From assembly GCF_001658025.2 (NCBI RefSeq), contig NZ_CP014007.2, positions 4,836,001 through 4,900,000 on the forward strand: DNA of 64,000 nucleotides. The letters run 5' to 3'. The notes beneath the pieces are model-generated. The model saw nothing but the letters and a program-made list of their open reading frames with translations, was not told the DNA's origin and did no database searches. This stretch comes from Kosakonia oryzae (lineage in GTDB: Bacteria > Pseudomonadota > Gammaproteobacteria > Enterobacterales > Enterobacteriaceae). A program made the position numbers and the translations under genes. Of the stretch, positions 29,184 through 39,417 are shown in pieces (positions within the stretch are counted from its first letter, which is position 1; each line of letters starts with the position of its first letter).

Positions 29184-29846
29184 ATGGCTTTCCGCGATCA
29201 ACCCTTGGGTGAGCTGGCGCTCTCAATCCCCCGCGCCTCCGCACTGTTCCGTCAATACGATATGGACTACTGCTGCGGCGGTAAGCAGACGCTAGGCCGT
29301 TCTGCGGCGCGCAAAGAGCTGGATATTGATGTGATTGAAGCCGAACTGGCAAAACTGGCCGAGCAGCCCATCGAGAAAGACTGGCGCGTTGCCAAACTTT
29401 CGGAAATCATCGACCACATTATCGTGCGTTACCATAATCGCCACCGCGAACAACTGCCGGAGCTGATTTTACAGGCCACCAAAGTAGAGCGCGTGCATGC
29501 CGATAAACCGAATGTGCCGCGCGGGTTAACCAAATATTTGACGATGCTGCACCAGGAGCTTTCCAGCCATATGATGAAAGAGGAGCAGATCCTGTTCCCA
29601 ATGATCAAACAGGGCATGGGTTCGCAGGCTATGGGGCCGATCACGGTGATGGAGAGTGAACACGATGAAGCCGGTGAATTGCTGGAAGTGATTAAGCACA
29701 TCACCAACAACGTCACGCCGCCGCCGGAAGCCTGCACCACCTGGAAAGCCATGTATAACGGCATCAATCTGTTAATTGACGATCTAATGGAACACATCAG
29801 TCTGGAAAACAATAACCTGTTTCCGCGTGCCCTCGCAGGTGAATAA
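29184..29846 (+). CDS. ytfE: Iron-sulfur cluster repair di-iron protein YtfE (RIC)
   Basis: YtfE restores iron-sulfur clusters damaged by nitric oxide or peroxide and can release or reduce NO. The 220 residues equal E. coli YtfE. The N-terminal ScdA_N domain carries [13 protein letters not shown] (C30, C31 region). The C-terminal hemerythrin-like four-helix bundle supplies histidine and glutamate ligands ([48 protein letters not shown]). Expression should be controlled by NsrR through the operator immediately upstream. Confidence 0.97.
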   Translation: MAFRDQPLGELALSIPRASALFRQYDMDYCCGGKQTLGRSAARKELDIDVIEAELAKLAEQPIEKDWRVAKLSEIIDHIIVRYHNRHREQLPELILQATKVERVHADKPNVPRGLTKYLTMLHQELSSHMMKEEQILFPMIKQGMGSQAMGPITVMESEHDEAGELLEVIKHITNNVTPPPEACTTWKAMYNGINLLIDDLMEHISLENNNLFPRALAGE

Positions 29847-29848
29847 TA

Positions 29849-29873
29849 AAAGGCGCCCAAAAGAGCGCCCTTG
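29849..29873 (+). terminator. Hairpin after ytfE
   Basis: AGGCGC and GCGCCCT arms around AAAA lie just beyond the ytfE stop. It is followed by only two T residues, so it is weak; a stronger terminator lies 35 bases further on. Confidence 0.5.
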
Positions 29874-29886
29874 ATTCATGGAAGTT

Positions 29887-29913
29887 TAGAGCCGCTTTGC
29901 GGCTCTTTTTTTA
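29887..29913 (+). terminator. ytfE terminator
   Basis: AGAGCCGC-TTT-GCGGCTCT is followed by seven T residues. The T tract runs into the last codon of the convergent cycA. Confidence 0.85.
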
Positions 29914-31323
29914 TGGCTGACGGTCAGCCAGACGTTTTTTACCGGCATAGAGCCAGCCCGCGCCCAGCACAATAAACCACAGCGGCGTGACGATCAGCGC
30001 TTCACGGGTATCCGCTTCCAGCGTCAGCAGCACCAGTACGAAAGCAAAGAAGGCCATGCAAACCCAGCACATCAATTTGCCAAGCGGCATTTTGTAGCTC
30101 GATTTTTCGTGCAGATGCGGACGCTGTTTACGGTAGACCAGGTACGAACAGAGAATGATCGTCCAGACAAACATAAACAGAATGGCCGATACGGTAGTGA
30201 TCATGGTGAACGCGGCAATCGCGCTCGGGTTCACATAGAGCATCACCACGCCGCCCAGCAGGCAGATACAGGAGAAGGTCAGCCCTTTTGCCGGCACCGC
30301 GCGTTTAGAGAGTGAAGCGAACGCTTTCGGCGCCATCTTTTCCTGCGCAAGGCCAAACAGCATACGGCTGGTTGAGAAGACGCCGCTGTTCGCCGACGAC
30401 GCGGCAGAAGTCAGCACCACAAAGTTGATGATGCTTGCAGCCGCCGGAATACCGACCAGCATAAACAGTTCCACAAACGGGCTTTTATCCGGGACGACTG
30501 AGCTCCACGGCGTCACTGACATAATGACGATCAGCGCGAAGACATAGAACATGATAATGCGCAGCGGAATGGAGTTAATCGCGCGCGGCAGGGATTTCTC
30601 CGGATCTTTGGTTTCTGCCGCTGTGGTGCCGACCAGCTCGATCCCAACAAAGGCAAAGACGGCTATCTGGAAACCGGCGAAGAAACCGCTGATGCCTTTC
30701 GGGAACCAGCCGCCGTCATTCCACAGGTGCGCGAACGAAGCTTCAACGCCCGTCGGCGATTTGAAGTGCATCAGCACCATCACTACGCCCACAATAATCA
30801 GCGCAACGATGGCAACGATTTTGATCATCGCAAACCAGAACTCCATCTCGCCGAACATTTTTACCGTCGCGAGATTGAGGCTCAGCAGCAGCAATACCAC
30901 CGCCAGCGCGGCGACCCAGTCGGCAATGCCTGGAAACCAGAATTGCGCGTAGGCGGTGATCGCCACTACGTCCGCCATCCCGGTCACCACCCAGCAGAAC
31001 CAGTAGGTCCAGCCGGTAAAGTACCCCGCCCACGGTCCCAGCAGATCGGCGGCGAAGTCGCTAAATGATTTATATTCGAGGTTTGACAGCAGCAACTCAC
31101 CCATTGCGCGCATCACGAAAAACAGCATAAAGCCAATGATCATATAAACAAAAATGATCGACGGACCTGCGAGGCTGATGGTTTTGCCGGAGCCCATAAA
31201 CAGCCCGGTGCCGATAGCGCCGCCGATCGCAATAAGCTGTATATGCCGGTTTGTGAGATTTCGCCGTAGCGACTGTTCAGCCGGAGCCTGTTCGTCGGCT
31301 GCGACTTTAACCTGATCTACCAT
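29911..31323 (-). CDS. cycA: D-serine/D-alanine/glycine transporter
   Basis: This proton symporter of the amino acid permease (APC) family takes up glycine, D-alanine and D-serine. The 470 residues equal E. coli CycA, with twelve membrane segments and the consensus IAIGGAIGTGLFMGSGKTI in the first one (about residues 31-50). In E. coli cycA mRNA is repressed by the sRNA GcvB; I did not verify the pairing site here. It is monocistronic and convergent with ytfE. Confidence 0.96.
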   Translation of the reverse strand: MVDQVKVAADEQAPAEQSLRRNLTNRHIQLIAIGGAIGTGLFMGSGKTISLAGPSIIFVYMIIGFMLFFVMRAMGELLLSNLEYKSFSDFAADLLGPWAGYFTGWTYWFCWVVTGMADVVAITAYAQFWFPGIADWVAALAVVLLLLSLNLATVKMFGEMEFWFAMIKIVAIVALIIVGVVMVLMHFKSPTGVEASFAHLWNDGGWFPKGISGFFAGFQIAVFAFVGIELVGTTAAETKDPEKSLPRAINSIPLRIIMFYVFALIVIMSVTPWSSVVPDKSPFVELFMLVGIPAAASIINFVVLTSAASSANSGVFSTSRMLFGLAQEKMAPKAFASLSKRAVPAKGLTFSCICLLGGVVMLYVNPSAIAAFTMITTVSAILFMFVWTIILCSYLVYRKQRPHLHEKSSYKMPLGKLMCWVCMAFFAFVLVLLTLEADTREALIVTPLWFIVLGAGWLYAGKKRLADRQP

Positions 31324-31579
31324 GTTTTAATCCTGTCTGTGTTGTTGGGCTCTTCTGGCCTTTTATTGCGTGTTCCGTCCTTTATGGACGCATCGATATT
31401 AGGTAAGAATCGGCGGGATGGATACTCTGAATTAAATCGAATGTTAAATATTTGTTGAAAGTGAGTGTCATATCACTTAGTTAATGCGAAACGCCTCACA
31501 AAAATACACCTGAATGCATAGTTTGCAAGATAATATATCGACATTGATCTTATTAACGAACGATCGACGCACTCTTCTC

Positions 31580-31607
31580 ACCCCTCCCTCTAAAAAGAGA
31601 GAGGGAT
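31580..31607 (-). repeat. CCCTC-rich hairpin after fklB
   Basis: CCCCTCCCTC and GAGAGAGGG arms enclose TAAAAA, 12 bases downstream of the fklB stop on its strand. It can act as the fklB 3' end and resembles the hairpin at 9424-9450. Confidence 0.55.
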
Positions 31608-31619
31608 TTATGCGGGGAA

Positions 31620-32240
31620 TTACAGAATTTCCAGCAGTTCCACCTCAAATACCAGTGTGCTGAATGGCGGGATAGATGCGCCAGCGCCACGCTCGCCATA
31701 AGCGAGGTTGTGCGGGATAGTCAGCTCCCATTTGGAGCCGACCGGCATCAGCGTCAGAGCTTCGATCCAGCCAGCGATAACGCCGTTAACCGGGAATTCA
31801 GCCGGTTCGCCGCGCGCGACGGAGCTGTCGAATACGCTACCGTCAATCAGTTTACCGGTGTAGTGCACGCGAACACGGTCGGTGCGCGCCGGGATTGCGC
31901 CTTCGCCCTGAGTGATGACGCGGAACTGCAAACCGGATTCGGTGCTGTTCACGCCTTCACGCTCGCGGTTCTCTTCCAGATATTTCACGCCTTCCGCCGC
32001 CATCTCTTCAAAACGGGAACGACGCACGGCGTCGGCACGTTCATGGATTTCACGCAGGGCGCGATGTACAACGTCAACCGGTACAGCAGGTTGTTTGCCT
32101 GCCAGCGCGTCCGCGATGCCCGCGACCAGCGCTTCCGGTAACAGCCCCTCTAACCCGGATTCGCTAAGCTGCTGTCCGACCTGTAAACCGATGCCATAGC
32201 TGGCTTGCGCTTCGATCGTGTCAAAAGTTGGGGTTGTCAT
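31620..32240 (-). CDS. fklB: FKBP-type peptidyl-prolyl cis-trans isomerase FklB (FKBP22)
   Basis: This cytoplasmic prolyl isomerase and chaperone has 206 residues, the E. coli length. The N-terminal helical dimerisation domain (about 1-90) is followed by the FKBP domain ([19 protein letters not shown], then [26 protein letters not shown]). The frame opens at 32255, but the ATG at 32240 is preceded by AAAGGAAA at good distance and begins [16 protein letters not shown] as in E. coli. Confidence 0.96.
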   Translation of the reverse strand: MTTPTFDTIEAQASYGIGLQVGQQLSESGLEGLLPEALVAGIADALAGKQPAVPVDVVHRALREIHERADAVRRSRFEEMAAEGVKYLEENREREGVNSTESGLQFRVITQGEGAIPARTDRVRVHYTGKLIDGSVFDSSVARGEPAEFPVNGVIAGWIEALTLMPVGSKWELTIPHNLAYGERGAGASIPPFSTLVFEVELLEIL

Positions 32241-32503
32241 GGGTTTTCCTTTCATCGCTTTTTAAGGTAGCGCGCAGCATAACAGCCGGGCTGCGCCGGG
32301 TACAACTTTGTCGCAGGAAAGATGACAAATCGCAGGGAAAGGGAAAGAATAGAGCCCGTAAGATAAATCTAATATTGCTATAACAAAATCCGACTTTGTG
32401 CTGACGATCAGAGAGTTAAAAACGATGGACGCCGCCCCGGAAGGATAAAGTGTATATACTCAACGAGACAGGATTTTAAATGACGCGGAGCAGGAGGAAA
32501 GCC

Positions 32504-33157
32504 ATGCCCGGGCGATTTGAACTGAAACCTACGCTGGTGAAAATCTGGCAAGCCCCGGACCATTTTCGCCTTATGGACCCGCTCCCGCCGTTTCACCGTC
32601 GTGGTTTGATCCTGGCCGCATTGCTGGTGGTTATCGGCTTTCTGCTACCGTCAACGGACGATACGAGGCCGGTTCCCACCTCACGCGAAGCGCAAATTCA
32701 GTTACCCTCATCCACTGCCACTCAGCCTGTCGCCCCTGCGCAAACGCCACCCGCGGTGGTGAACGATCCGCAACAGCTCGCCCCCGGCGCTGAAGAGTCG
32801 CTCGAACAGCAGCAACCAGAGCAACAGCCGGTACAGCAGCAAGAAGCCCCGGTGGCGCAAAGCCGCCCGACGTCCTCCTCTTCCGGCGGCATTGAGCAAC
32901 AGTGGCGCTCTTATCGTGTGGAAGAAGGGAAAACGCTGGCGCAACTGTTCCGCGATCATAATCTGCCGCCCACCGATGTTTACGCGATGGCGAAAGTGGA
33001 AGGTGATGGAAAACCGCTGAGCAGCCTGAAAAATGGCCAGATGGTGAAGATTCGCCAGAATGCTAACGGCGTAGTAACCGGATTAACCATTGAGACCAGC
33101 GGCCAGCAGGTGCTGTTTACCCGCCAGCCGGACGGCAGCTTTATTCGCGTACGTTAA
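32504..33157 (+). CDS. ytfB: Cell-division-associated OapA-family protein YtfB
   Basis: This single-pass inner-membrane protein has 217 residues. A short cytoplasmic part is followed by a membrane segment near residues 33-53, a long Pro/Gln-rich linker (about 65-125, with runs such as EQQQPEQQPVQQQ) and a C-terminal OapA/LysM-like glycan-binding domain (SYRVEEGKTLAQLFRDHNL onward). E. coli YtfB localises to the division septum and binds glycans. An AGGAGG ribosome site 7 bases upstream selects the ATG at 32504 over 32480. Confidence 0.93.
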   Translation: MPGRFELKPTLVKIWQAPDHFRLMDPLPPFHRRGLILAALLVVIGFLLPSTDDTRPVPTSREAQIQLPSSTATQPVAPAQTPPAVVNDPQQLAPGAEESLEQQQPEQQPVQQQEAPVAQSRPTSSSSGGIEQQWRSYRVEEGKTLAQLFRDHNLPPTDVYAMAKVEGDGKPLSSLKNGQMVKIRQNANGVVTGLTIETSGQQVLFTRQPDGSFIRVR

Positions 33158-33165
33158 CCCATAAA

Positions 33166-33187
33166 GCCGGATAAGCCCTTATCCGGC
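33166..33187. repeat. REP-like palindrome after ytfB
   Basis: GCCGGATAAG and CTTATCCGGC form a 10-base palindromic stem, the core of the enterobacterial REP (PU) sequence. Confidence 0.65.
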
Positions 33188-33207
33188 ACATTTCATTCTG
33201 GTAGCGC

Positions 33208-33243
33208 TAAAAAGCAAAACGCCGGCACAAGGCCGGCGTTTCA
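33208..33243. terminator. Bidirectional terminator between ytfB and the rpsF operon
   Basis: AACGCCGGC and GCCGGCGTT arms are followed by TTTCATT in the plus direction and by TTTTGCTTTTT in the minus direction. It ends ytfB and, more strongly, the rpsF-priB-rpsR-rplI transcript. Confidence 0.85.
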
Positions 33244-33275
33244 TTCCCCATCGTATTTCGCGTTGCAGATTCATT

Positions 33276-33339
33276 GGCTCATTCGCTTACCCTGGTCACT
33301 GAATTAACTCAGCTTCCGGGGATTCACTCACTTGCCGCC
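33276..33339 (-). ncRNA. Structured element in the rplI 3' UTR (unassigned)
   Basis: On the rplI strand the region reads GGCGGCAAGTGAGTGAATCC, then a CCCCGG / CCAGGG outer stem around an inner CTGAGT / ATTCAG stem, then GTAAGCGAATGAGCC. The purine-rich repeats (GTGAGTGAA and GTAAGCGAATGAG) frame the nested hairpin. It lies between the rplI stop and the terminator, so it is transcribed with the operon. It could be a 3'-UTR-derived small RNA or a dispersed structured repeat; I cannot name a family. Confidence 0.35.
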
Positions 33340-33384
33340 TTTCTGCAAGCCCGAATCACTTAAGGGCATCGTTATGAGTAAAAA

Positions 33385-33846
<462 letters not shown>

Positions 33847-33875
33847 TCAAAGTCGTATTAATGGACCGTGACCGA

Positions 33876-34422
<547 letters not shown>

Positions 34423-34428
34423 CAGTAA

Positions 34429-34842
<414 letters not shown>

Positions 34843-34863
34843 TTATTCAGCCTCCTGTCTGGG

Positions 34864-34909
34864 TCAGCCGAGGCCCGGGGAGGCAAGGAACGTGTTAAAG
34901 GTCGGCTGA
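34864..34909 (-). promoter_or_regulatory. S6:S18 ribosomal leader in the rpsF 5' UTR
   Basis: On the minus strand TCAGCCGA and TCGGCTGA are perfectly complementary 8-base arms closing a long hairpin with a CCG-containing bulge region. It lies 40 bases upstream of rpsF. This is the position and shape of the known leader bound by the S6:S18 complex for operon autoregulation. The rest of the 344-base rpsF-yjfY gap shows no other gene. Confidence 0.8.
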
Positions 34910-35168
34910 AAAATTGACGCGTCATAATACTGATCCCACCGGGCAAACTCAAGGTGAATTGCACAAATAATTCGCACTAAGCGCAAAGAGAACTCCCCGC
35001 CACGCATTAAAATTAAACAAAACGCATTCCGGCAATTTTTTGAACGACAGCATCAGAAATCGTCGCGATACGTTTTATAACAAACGCGTAAACTTTAATC
35101 AGGCCTCAAAACAAAGGAGGAGAGATGTTCAAAACATAATATTCGGCGTTATATCGGAGAGTAACATC

Positions 35169-35441
35169 ATGAAATACATCGCAATTTTACTAACAACCCT
35201 ATTGCTGAGCCTCAATGCAACGGCAGCAATAAAACTCGATAACCGGCAAGCCCGGAACATGGATGATGTGCGCAGCTTAGGCGTTATCTACATTAATCAT
35301 AACTTCGCCAGCGAACAGGAAGCCGACCAGGCTTTGAATACCGCAACCGACGCACAAAACGCCACCTACTTTCACCCCATCCTGACACACGAGCCAGGCA
35401 GCAACGGCGCTTTGCACGCCAGCGCGGATATCTACCGCTAA
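35169..35441 (+). CDS. yjfY: DUF1471 periplasmic protein YjfY
   Basis: This small secreted protein has 90 residues. The signal peptide MKYIAILLTTLLLSLNATA is cleaved before AIKLDN. The mature domain is the DUF1471 (YhcN-type) fold, with MDDVRSLGVIYINHNFASEQEADQAL and the usual ending SADIYR. Related proteins respond to acid, oxidative or biofilm stress. GGAGAG precedes the ATG at 35169; the frame is open further upstream but unrelated. In E. coli the ula operon lies just beyond; here yjfP follows directly. Confidence 0.9.
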   Translation: MKYIAILLTTLLLSLNATAAIKLDNRQARNMDDVRSLGVIYINHNFASEQEADQALNTATDAQNATYFHPILTHEPGSNGALHASADIYR

Positions 35442-35469
35442 CCGAATCAGGCTAAGTTTTCCTTGCGCT

Positions 35470-35490
35470 GCGGCCCCGGATTGGGGCCGC
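35470..35490. terminator. GC-rich hairpin after yjfY
   Basis: GCGGCCCC and GGGGCCGC form a perfect 8-base stem with a 5-base loop. No T tract follows, so termination is only probable. The rest of the 194-base gap to yjfP has no recognisable gene. Confidence 0.5.
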
Positions 35491-35635
35491 GCTCAGAAGG
35501 GAGAATAATTTTCTTTAGGATCTTATCAAATACCCCACCGGCAGGTTTAATCAGGGTTTGCCAGCGTTATGGAAAGTGATCCACATTCTGGGCCAGCACC
35601 ATTATTTGCGTGGTGGCGCTGTGCGGCATGCGCCT

Positions 35636-36385
35636 TCAGAGATGACGGCGGAAAAAATCCGTTGTGGCTTCCAGCGCCAGCGGCGTGATGCGATGCGTCA
35701 CGCCCGTTTCCCACTGATAAGTAAGATACGCATCCAGTCCCGCATCCTGCAACGCCTGTTGTAAACGGAAAGATTCTGCAGCGGGCACCACATCATCCTG
35801 CTCACCGTGCCACAGTAGCAGCGGGCGATCGGCAATACGTGCGAGTTGATGGCTCACCTCCCACTGCGCCAGCGGCGCCAGAATGGTTTCAAACTCGCGC
35901 TGTTGCTCTGCGTTGGTCACATCCAGCGGCGGGAAAAGCGTATGCGCCAGCGAAGAGAAATAGCCGGAACCCATCAGGCTGGCCACGCAGCGCACTTCCG
36001 GATGTGCGGTCATAATCCCCAGCGCCGTCATCCCGCCCATCGACGCGCCGCCGACCGCCAGCCGCTGATTATCAATAAGCGACTGGCTCTCCAGGGCGTC
36101 GCGCAACGCGGAGAACTCTTCAATATTGCCCTGTAAAATTTGCCAGAACTGGCGCAAGCGTCGCTCCACATTACCGCTAAAACGCGCGCCATGATCCGGC
36201 GCATCAGGCATGATCACGCGGAAACCCACCTGCGCCAGCGCGACGGCAAAATAGCTGTAGACCAGTTTTGACGAGGTAAAACCATGATAAAACACCACGC
36301 TGGGTAGGGGTTCGGTACGTTTTCCCGCCGGAAAAGCGTGTAGTGCTTCCACGCCGGCAAAGTGTTCTGTTTGCAGTTCGATCAT
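35636..36385 (-). CDS. yjfP: Alpha/beta-hydrolase esterase YjfP
   Basis: This is a 249-residue carboxylesterase, equal in length to E. coli YjfP. It has the oxyanion segment VVFYHGFTSSK (about 30-40), the nucleophile elbow GGASMGGMTALG near residue 113-124, an acid residue in LLLWHGEQDDVVPA and a catalytic histidine in GVTHRITP. E. coli YjfP acts on short acyl esters and acetylated sugars. The ATG at 36385 was chosen because MIELQTEHF begins the family; the longer frame to 36439 is not conserved. Confidence 0.93.
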   Translation of the reverse strand: MIELQTEHFAGVEALHAFPAGKRTEPLPSVVFYHGFTSSKLVYSYFAVALAQVGFRVIMPDAPDHGARFSGNVERRLRQFWQILQGNIEEFSALRDALESQSLIDNQRLAVGGASMGGMTALGIMTAHPEVRCVASLMGSGYFSSLAHTLFPPLDVTNAEQQREFETILAPLAQWEVSHQLARIADRPLLLWHGEQDDVVPAAESFRLQQALQDAGLDAYLTYQWETGVTHRITPLALEATTDFFRRHL

Positions 36386-36572
36386 CACACGCTCCTTGAT
36401 TTCTTGTGCTGGTATGCCATCGGCAACCCCTCGACGCAAGTCAGAATTCGCAATAGCATCAGGTAAGGTTGAGATATAGATTACGCTTTCTAACCACTTT
36501 CATTCGAAATTAGTGCTCGCGGTAACAATTCGGGAACATTCCCCCAATTTGGATCACGTCAGGAACTACACT

Positions 36573-36902
36573 ATGGCTATCAGGAGAGATGAGAAACCCA
36601 TGCGCATTTTGCTATCGGTTCTGTTTGCCGCCTTGCTTAGCGGCTGTTCTGTGTTAGAGGGTACACCGCAACCTGCTCCGCCGGTGAGCGATCATCCGCA
36701 GGAGATCAGCCGCGACCAAACGCACGGTCTACAAAAAACAGGCGAAGTAAGCGTAACGGTACTGGGTTCTCCCATGGACGTGGAAGCCGCGATTAAGGCC
36801 AAAGCAGCCGCAGCAAAAGCCGATTATTACGTGATTATTATGATGGATGATTCCATTATTCCGGCCCGTTGGGTCGGACGTGCGTTGTTATATCGGCGAT
36901 AG
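36573..36902 (+). CDS. bsmA: Biofilm peroxide resistance lipoprotein BsmA
   Basis: This 109-residue DUF1471 lipoprotein has the E. coli length. The signal sequence ends in the lipobox LLSGC, with the acylated cysteine at residue 25. The mature part has a Pro-rich stretch, then the DUF1471 domain (LQKTGEVSVTVLGSPMDVEAAIKAKAAAAKADYYVI). In E. coli bsmA supports peroxide tolerance in biofilms. AGGAA 7 bases upstream fits the ATG at 36573; a later in-frame ATG at 36600 is less well placed. Confidence 0.88.
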   Translation: MAIRRDEKPMRILLSVLFAALLSGCSVLEGTPQPAPPVSDHPQEISRDQTHGLQKTGEVSVTVLGSPMDVEAAIKAKAAAAKADYYVIIMMDDSIIPARWVGRALLYRR

Positions 36903-37037
36903 CGAGGCATTGATTTTCAGGATATTTACACTGCTTTGCGTCCATTGATGTTCTCCTGTGCACAATTGGATTAATGGAATCCGTTGCGCGAAAGGAAGCC
37001 CTGCAATATTTCGGGGTAACGAAAAATGGAGCTGACA

Positions 37038-37313
37038 ATGAAACGATCTCTTGCCGTAAACTCACTGTTGCTTTCTACAGGAATGCTTAATACAACAGCG
37101 CAGCCCGCAGAGTTCGCCAGCGCTGACTGCGTGACGGGACTGAACGAAATCGGCCTGATTTCCGTCAATAATGTCTCAGGGAGCCTACAGGATGTGGAGC
37201 GTGTTATCGCGTTAAAAGCAGACGAACAGGGAGCTTCCTGGTATCGCATTGTACGAATGCAGGAAGATCAACGAGTTGACAACTGGCGGGTACAAGCGAT
37301 CTTGTACGCCTGA
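37038..37313 (+). CDS. yjfN: DUF1471 protein YjfN
   Basis: The small secreted protein has 91 residues, as in E. coli. An N-terminal hydrophobic signal segment (about 5-25) is followed by the DUF1471 domain containing FASADCVTGLNEIGLISVNN and the conserved C-terminus NWRVQAILYA. YjfN has been linked to DegP protease activation in E. coli. The GGAG site supports the ATG at 37038 rather than 37026. A strong terminator follows. Confidence 0.9.
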   Translation: MKRSLAVNSLLLSTGMLNTTAQPAEFASADCVTGLNEIGLISVNNVSGSLQDVERVIALKADEQGASWYRIVRMQEDQRVDNWRVQAILYA

Positions 37314-37322
37314 GCCGCTAAA

Positions 37323-37353
37323 CAAAGCCACCTAAATTTGGTGGCTTTTTTAT
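37323..37353 (+). terminator. yjfN terminator
   Basis: AAAGCCACC and GGTGGCTTT arms around TAAATTT are followed by a T-rich run. Confidence 0.9.
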
Positions 37354-37423
37354 TTCCCTGCAATCACTAAGACTATGTTAATGTAAAGATATCTCAATGT
37401 AACACTTTGTTACATTGACGTAC

Positions 37424-37450
37424 TAAATGTTATCTAATTTGTGCCGTTGA
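37424..37450 (+). promoter_or_regulatory. Sigma-28 (FliA) promoter of the first Cache receptor
   Basis: TAAATGTT, 11 bases, then GCCGTTGA fits FliA spacing exactly with TAAA and GCCG cores intact. It overlaps an in-frame GTG at 37441, which therefore cannot be the translation start. Confidence 0.75.
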
Positions 37451-37482
37451 AGGTGCTTCATACACAGAACAACGGACAAATT

Positions 37483-39417
37483 ATGCGCGCCTTTTTCTCC
37501 CGCGCCGGTCTCGGTGCTAAATTGTCACTTCTGACTGGCGCAAGCGTAGCAACGCTATTCCTCCTGTTTACTTTTCTGATGAGCAATAAAGCCAGCCAAC
37601 AACTGGAAACGCTGGCCATGGAAGACCTGCACAATCAGTCCACCGGCGTGGTGGATATGGTTGAAATGTTCAACAGTAGTCTCAGCGAGGAGGTGGAAAG
37701 CTACACACGCTTGTTCAGCAGTTTCCTGCCGCAACCGCTGGCGGTCGATCCGCAACAGCGCCGCGAAATTAACGGCATTGATGTTCCGCTATTCAAAGGC
37801 GGCGACACCGAGCTGCACAACAATAATGCCATTCCCGATGATTTTCTGAATCGCACCGGCGCCATTGCCACGCTGTTTGTACGCAGCGGTGATGACTTTG
37901 TCCGCGTGGCCACCTCGCTGCGCAAAGAGAACGGCGATCGCGCGATTGGCACCCGGCTGGACAACGCCAGCCCGGCTTTCGCCCCGGTGATGAAAGGCGA
38001 GGTTTATCGCGGCCTGGCACTGCTGTTTGGCAAACGCTATATCACTCAGTATCAACCGGTAAAAGACGCCAGCGGCAATACCATCGCCATCCTGTTTGTC
38101 GGCATCGATATCTCCCGCTCGTGGCAGATCATGCGCAGCAAGATCCTGGGTCGTAAGCTGGGAGAAAGCGGCCATTTCTTTGTGATCGATCGTAATGCAG
38201 GCAAGAACTACGGCAGCTACCTGTTCCATGATTCCGAGGAAGGCAAACGCCCGCAGTGGGATGAAAATGATCTGCAAACGCTGCTCAAAACCAGCAGCGG
38301 TACGCTGGCACGCACCAGTGCCGATGGCCGCACAATGTTGATGTCTTACACCACATTACCCGGCTGGAACTGGATCGTGGTCGGTGAAGTGGACAAAGAG
38401 GTACTGTTACAGGACGTCAACCGCATGCGCAACCTGTTCCTGCTGGCTGGCGTGCTGGTTTCTCTGCTGTTTGCCGCACTGTTCGTGGTGATTATCCGCC
38501 ACTGGCTCACCCGTCCGCTGCGCCAGGTGATCGATCTGGCGCAGCGCTATGCCGCCGGGGATCTGCGCGCCACCCTTGCCGTTGATCGTCAGGATGAAGT
38601 CGGCCAGTTGATCGCCGCGATCAATGGCATTGGCGATGGCCTGCACACCATTGTGTTGCAGGTGCGCGAATCCGCGGCAGAAATTAACCTCGGTACTACT
38701 GCGCTGGCTTCCGACAGCAGCGAAATCAGCGAGCAGATCAACAAGCAGGCCAGCAGCGTGGAAGAGACGTCCGCCAGCATGGAACAACTGGCCGCCACCG
38801 TGCAGCAAAACGCCGCTAACATGGAGCAAACGCAGAGCCTGGTGAATGACACCACCGATGCCGTGCAAAAAGGCGGCGAAACCGTGGATCACTCGGTGGC
38901 AACCATGGAAGATATCCGCCAGGCCTCACAGCGTATCGCTGATATCACCCATGTGATTGAATCCATTGCTTTCCAGACCAACATTCTGGCGCTGAACGCG
39001 GCGGTTGAAGCCGCCCGCGCCGGTGAACACGGGAAAGGTTTTGCCGTGGTCGCCCAGGAAGTCCGCGCGCTGGCCGCACGCAGCGCTAACGCGGTGAAGG
39101 AGATCGAAGCGCTGATTGGCGACACGCTGAGGAAAGTGGGCGAAGGCCACGCTCAGTCGGAAGCGACGCGAGTGGCGATGCAATCGATCATCCGCCATAT
39201 GAGCGAGATCAACAACTTAGTCCATGAGATTAACCATGCATCCCGTGAGCAGTCGGCGGGGATCAACCAGGTTAATCTGGCAATGACGCACATTGGCGAT
39301 GCCACGCATATCAACGCCGGACGCGTATCGCAAAGCGAAGAAACCGCCCGCACGTTACGGGAAAAAGGGGCGCATCTGACGGAGCTGGTCAGCCTGTTCC
39401 GCTTAAAAATGGATTAA
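37483..39417 (+). CDS. Methyl-accepting chemotaxis protein with Cache sensor (tandem copy 1)
   Basis: This 644-residue chemoreceptor has a TM1 near residues 14-34, a large periplasmic Cache-type sensor (about 35-315, Cache_3-Cache_2 arrangement), TM2 near 317-338, HAMP, and a signalling domain with the tip [20 protein letters not shown] near residue 493. The ending VSLFRLKMD lacks an NWETF tether. The ligand is unknown; Cache receptors of this type often sense organic acids. The ATG at 37483 follows CGGACAAATT and matches the start of the tandem copy. The pair lies between yjfN and aidB, neighbours in E. coli. Confidence 0.95.
   Translation: MRAFFSRAGLGAKLSLLTGASVATLFLLFTFLMSNKASQQLETLAMEDLHNQSTGVVDMVEMFNSSLSEEVESYTRLFSSFLPQPLAVDPQQRREINGIDVPLFKGGDTELHNNNAIPDDFLNRTGAIATLFVRSGDDFVRVATSLRKENGDRAIGTRLDNASPAFAPVMKGEVYRGLALLFGKRYITQYQPVKDASGNTIAILFVGIDISRSWQIMRSKILGRKLGESGHFFVIDRNAGKNYGSYLFHDSEEGKRPQWDENDLQTLLKTSSGTLARTSADGRTMLMSYTTLPGWNWIVVGEVDKEVLLQDVNRMRNLFLLAGVLVSLLFAALFVVIIRHWLTRPLRQVIDLAQRYAAGDLRATLAVDRQDEVGQLIAAINGIGDGLHTIVLQVRESAAEINLGTTALASDSSEISEQINKQASSVEETSASMEQLAATVQQNAANMEQTQSLVNDTTDAVQKGGETVDHSVATMEDIRQASQRIADITHVIESIAFQTNILALNAAVEAARAGEHGKGFAVVAQEVRALAARSANAVKEIEALIGDTLRKVGEGHAQSEATRVAMQSIIRHMSEINNLVHEINHASREQSAGINQVNLAMTHIGDATHINAGRVSQSEETARTLREKGAHLTELVSLFRLKMD

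Noticed and set aside
35500-35635. Remnant of ula genes before yjfP
   Set aside because: Both strands were read; only frames of about 20 codons were found, with no similarity to ula proteins.
37441-37482. GTG start extending the first Cache receptor by 14 codons
   Set aside because: The GTG lies inside the sigma-28 promoter, and the tandem copy starts at the equivalent of the ATG at 37483.
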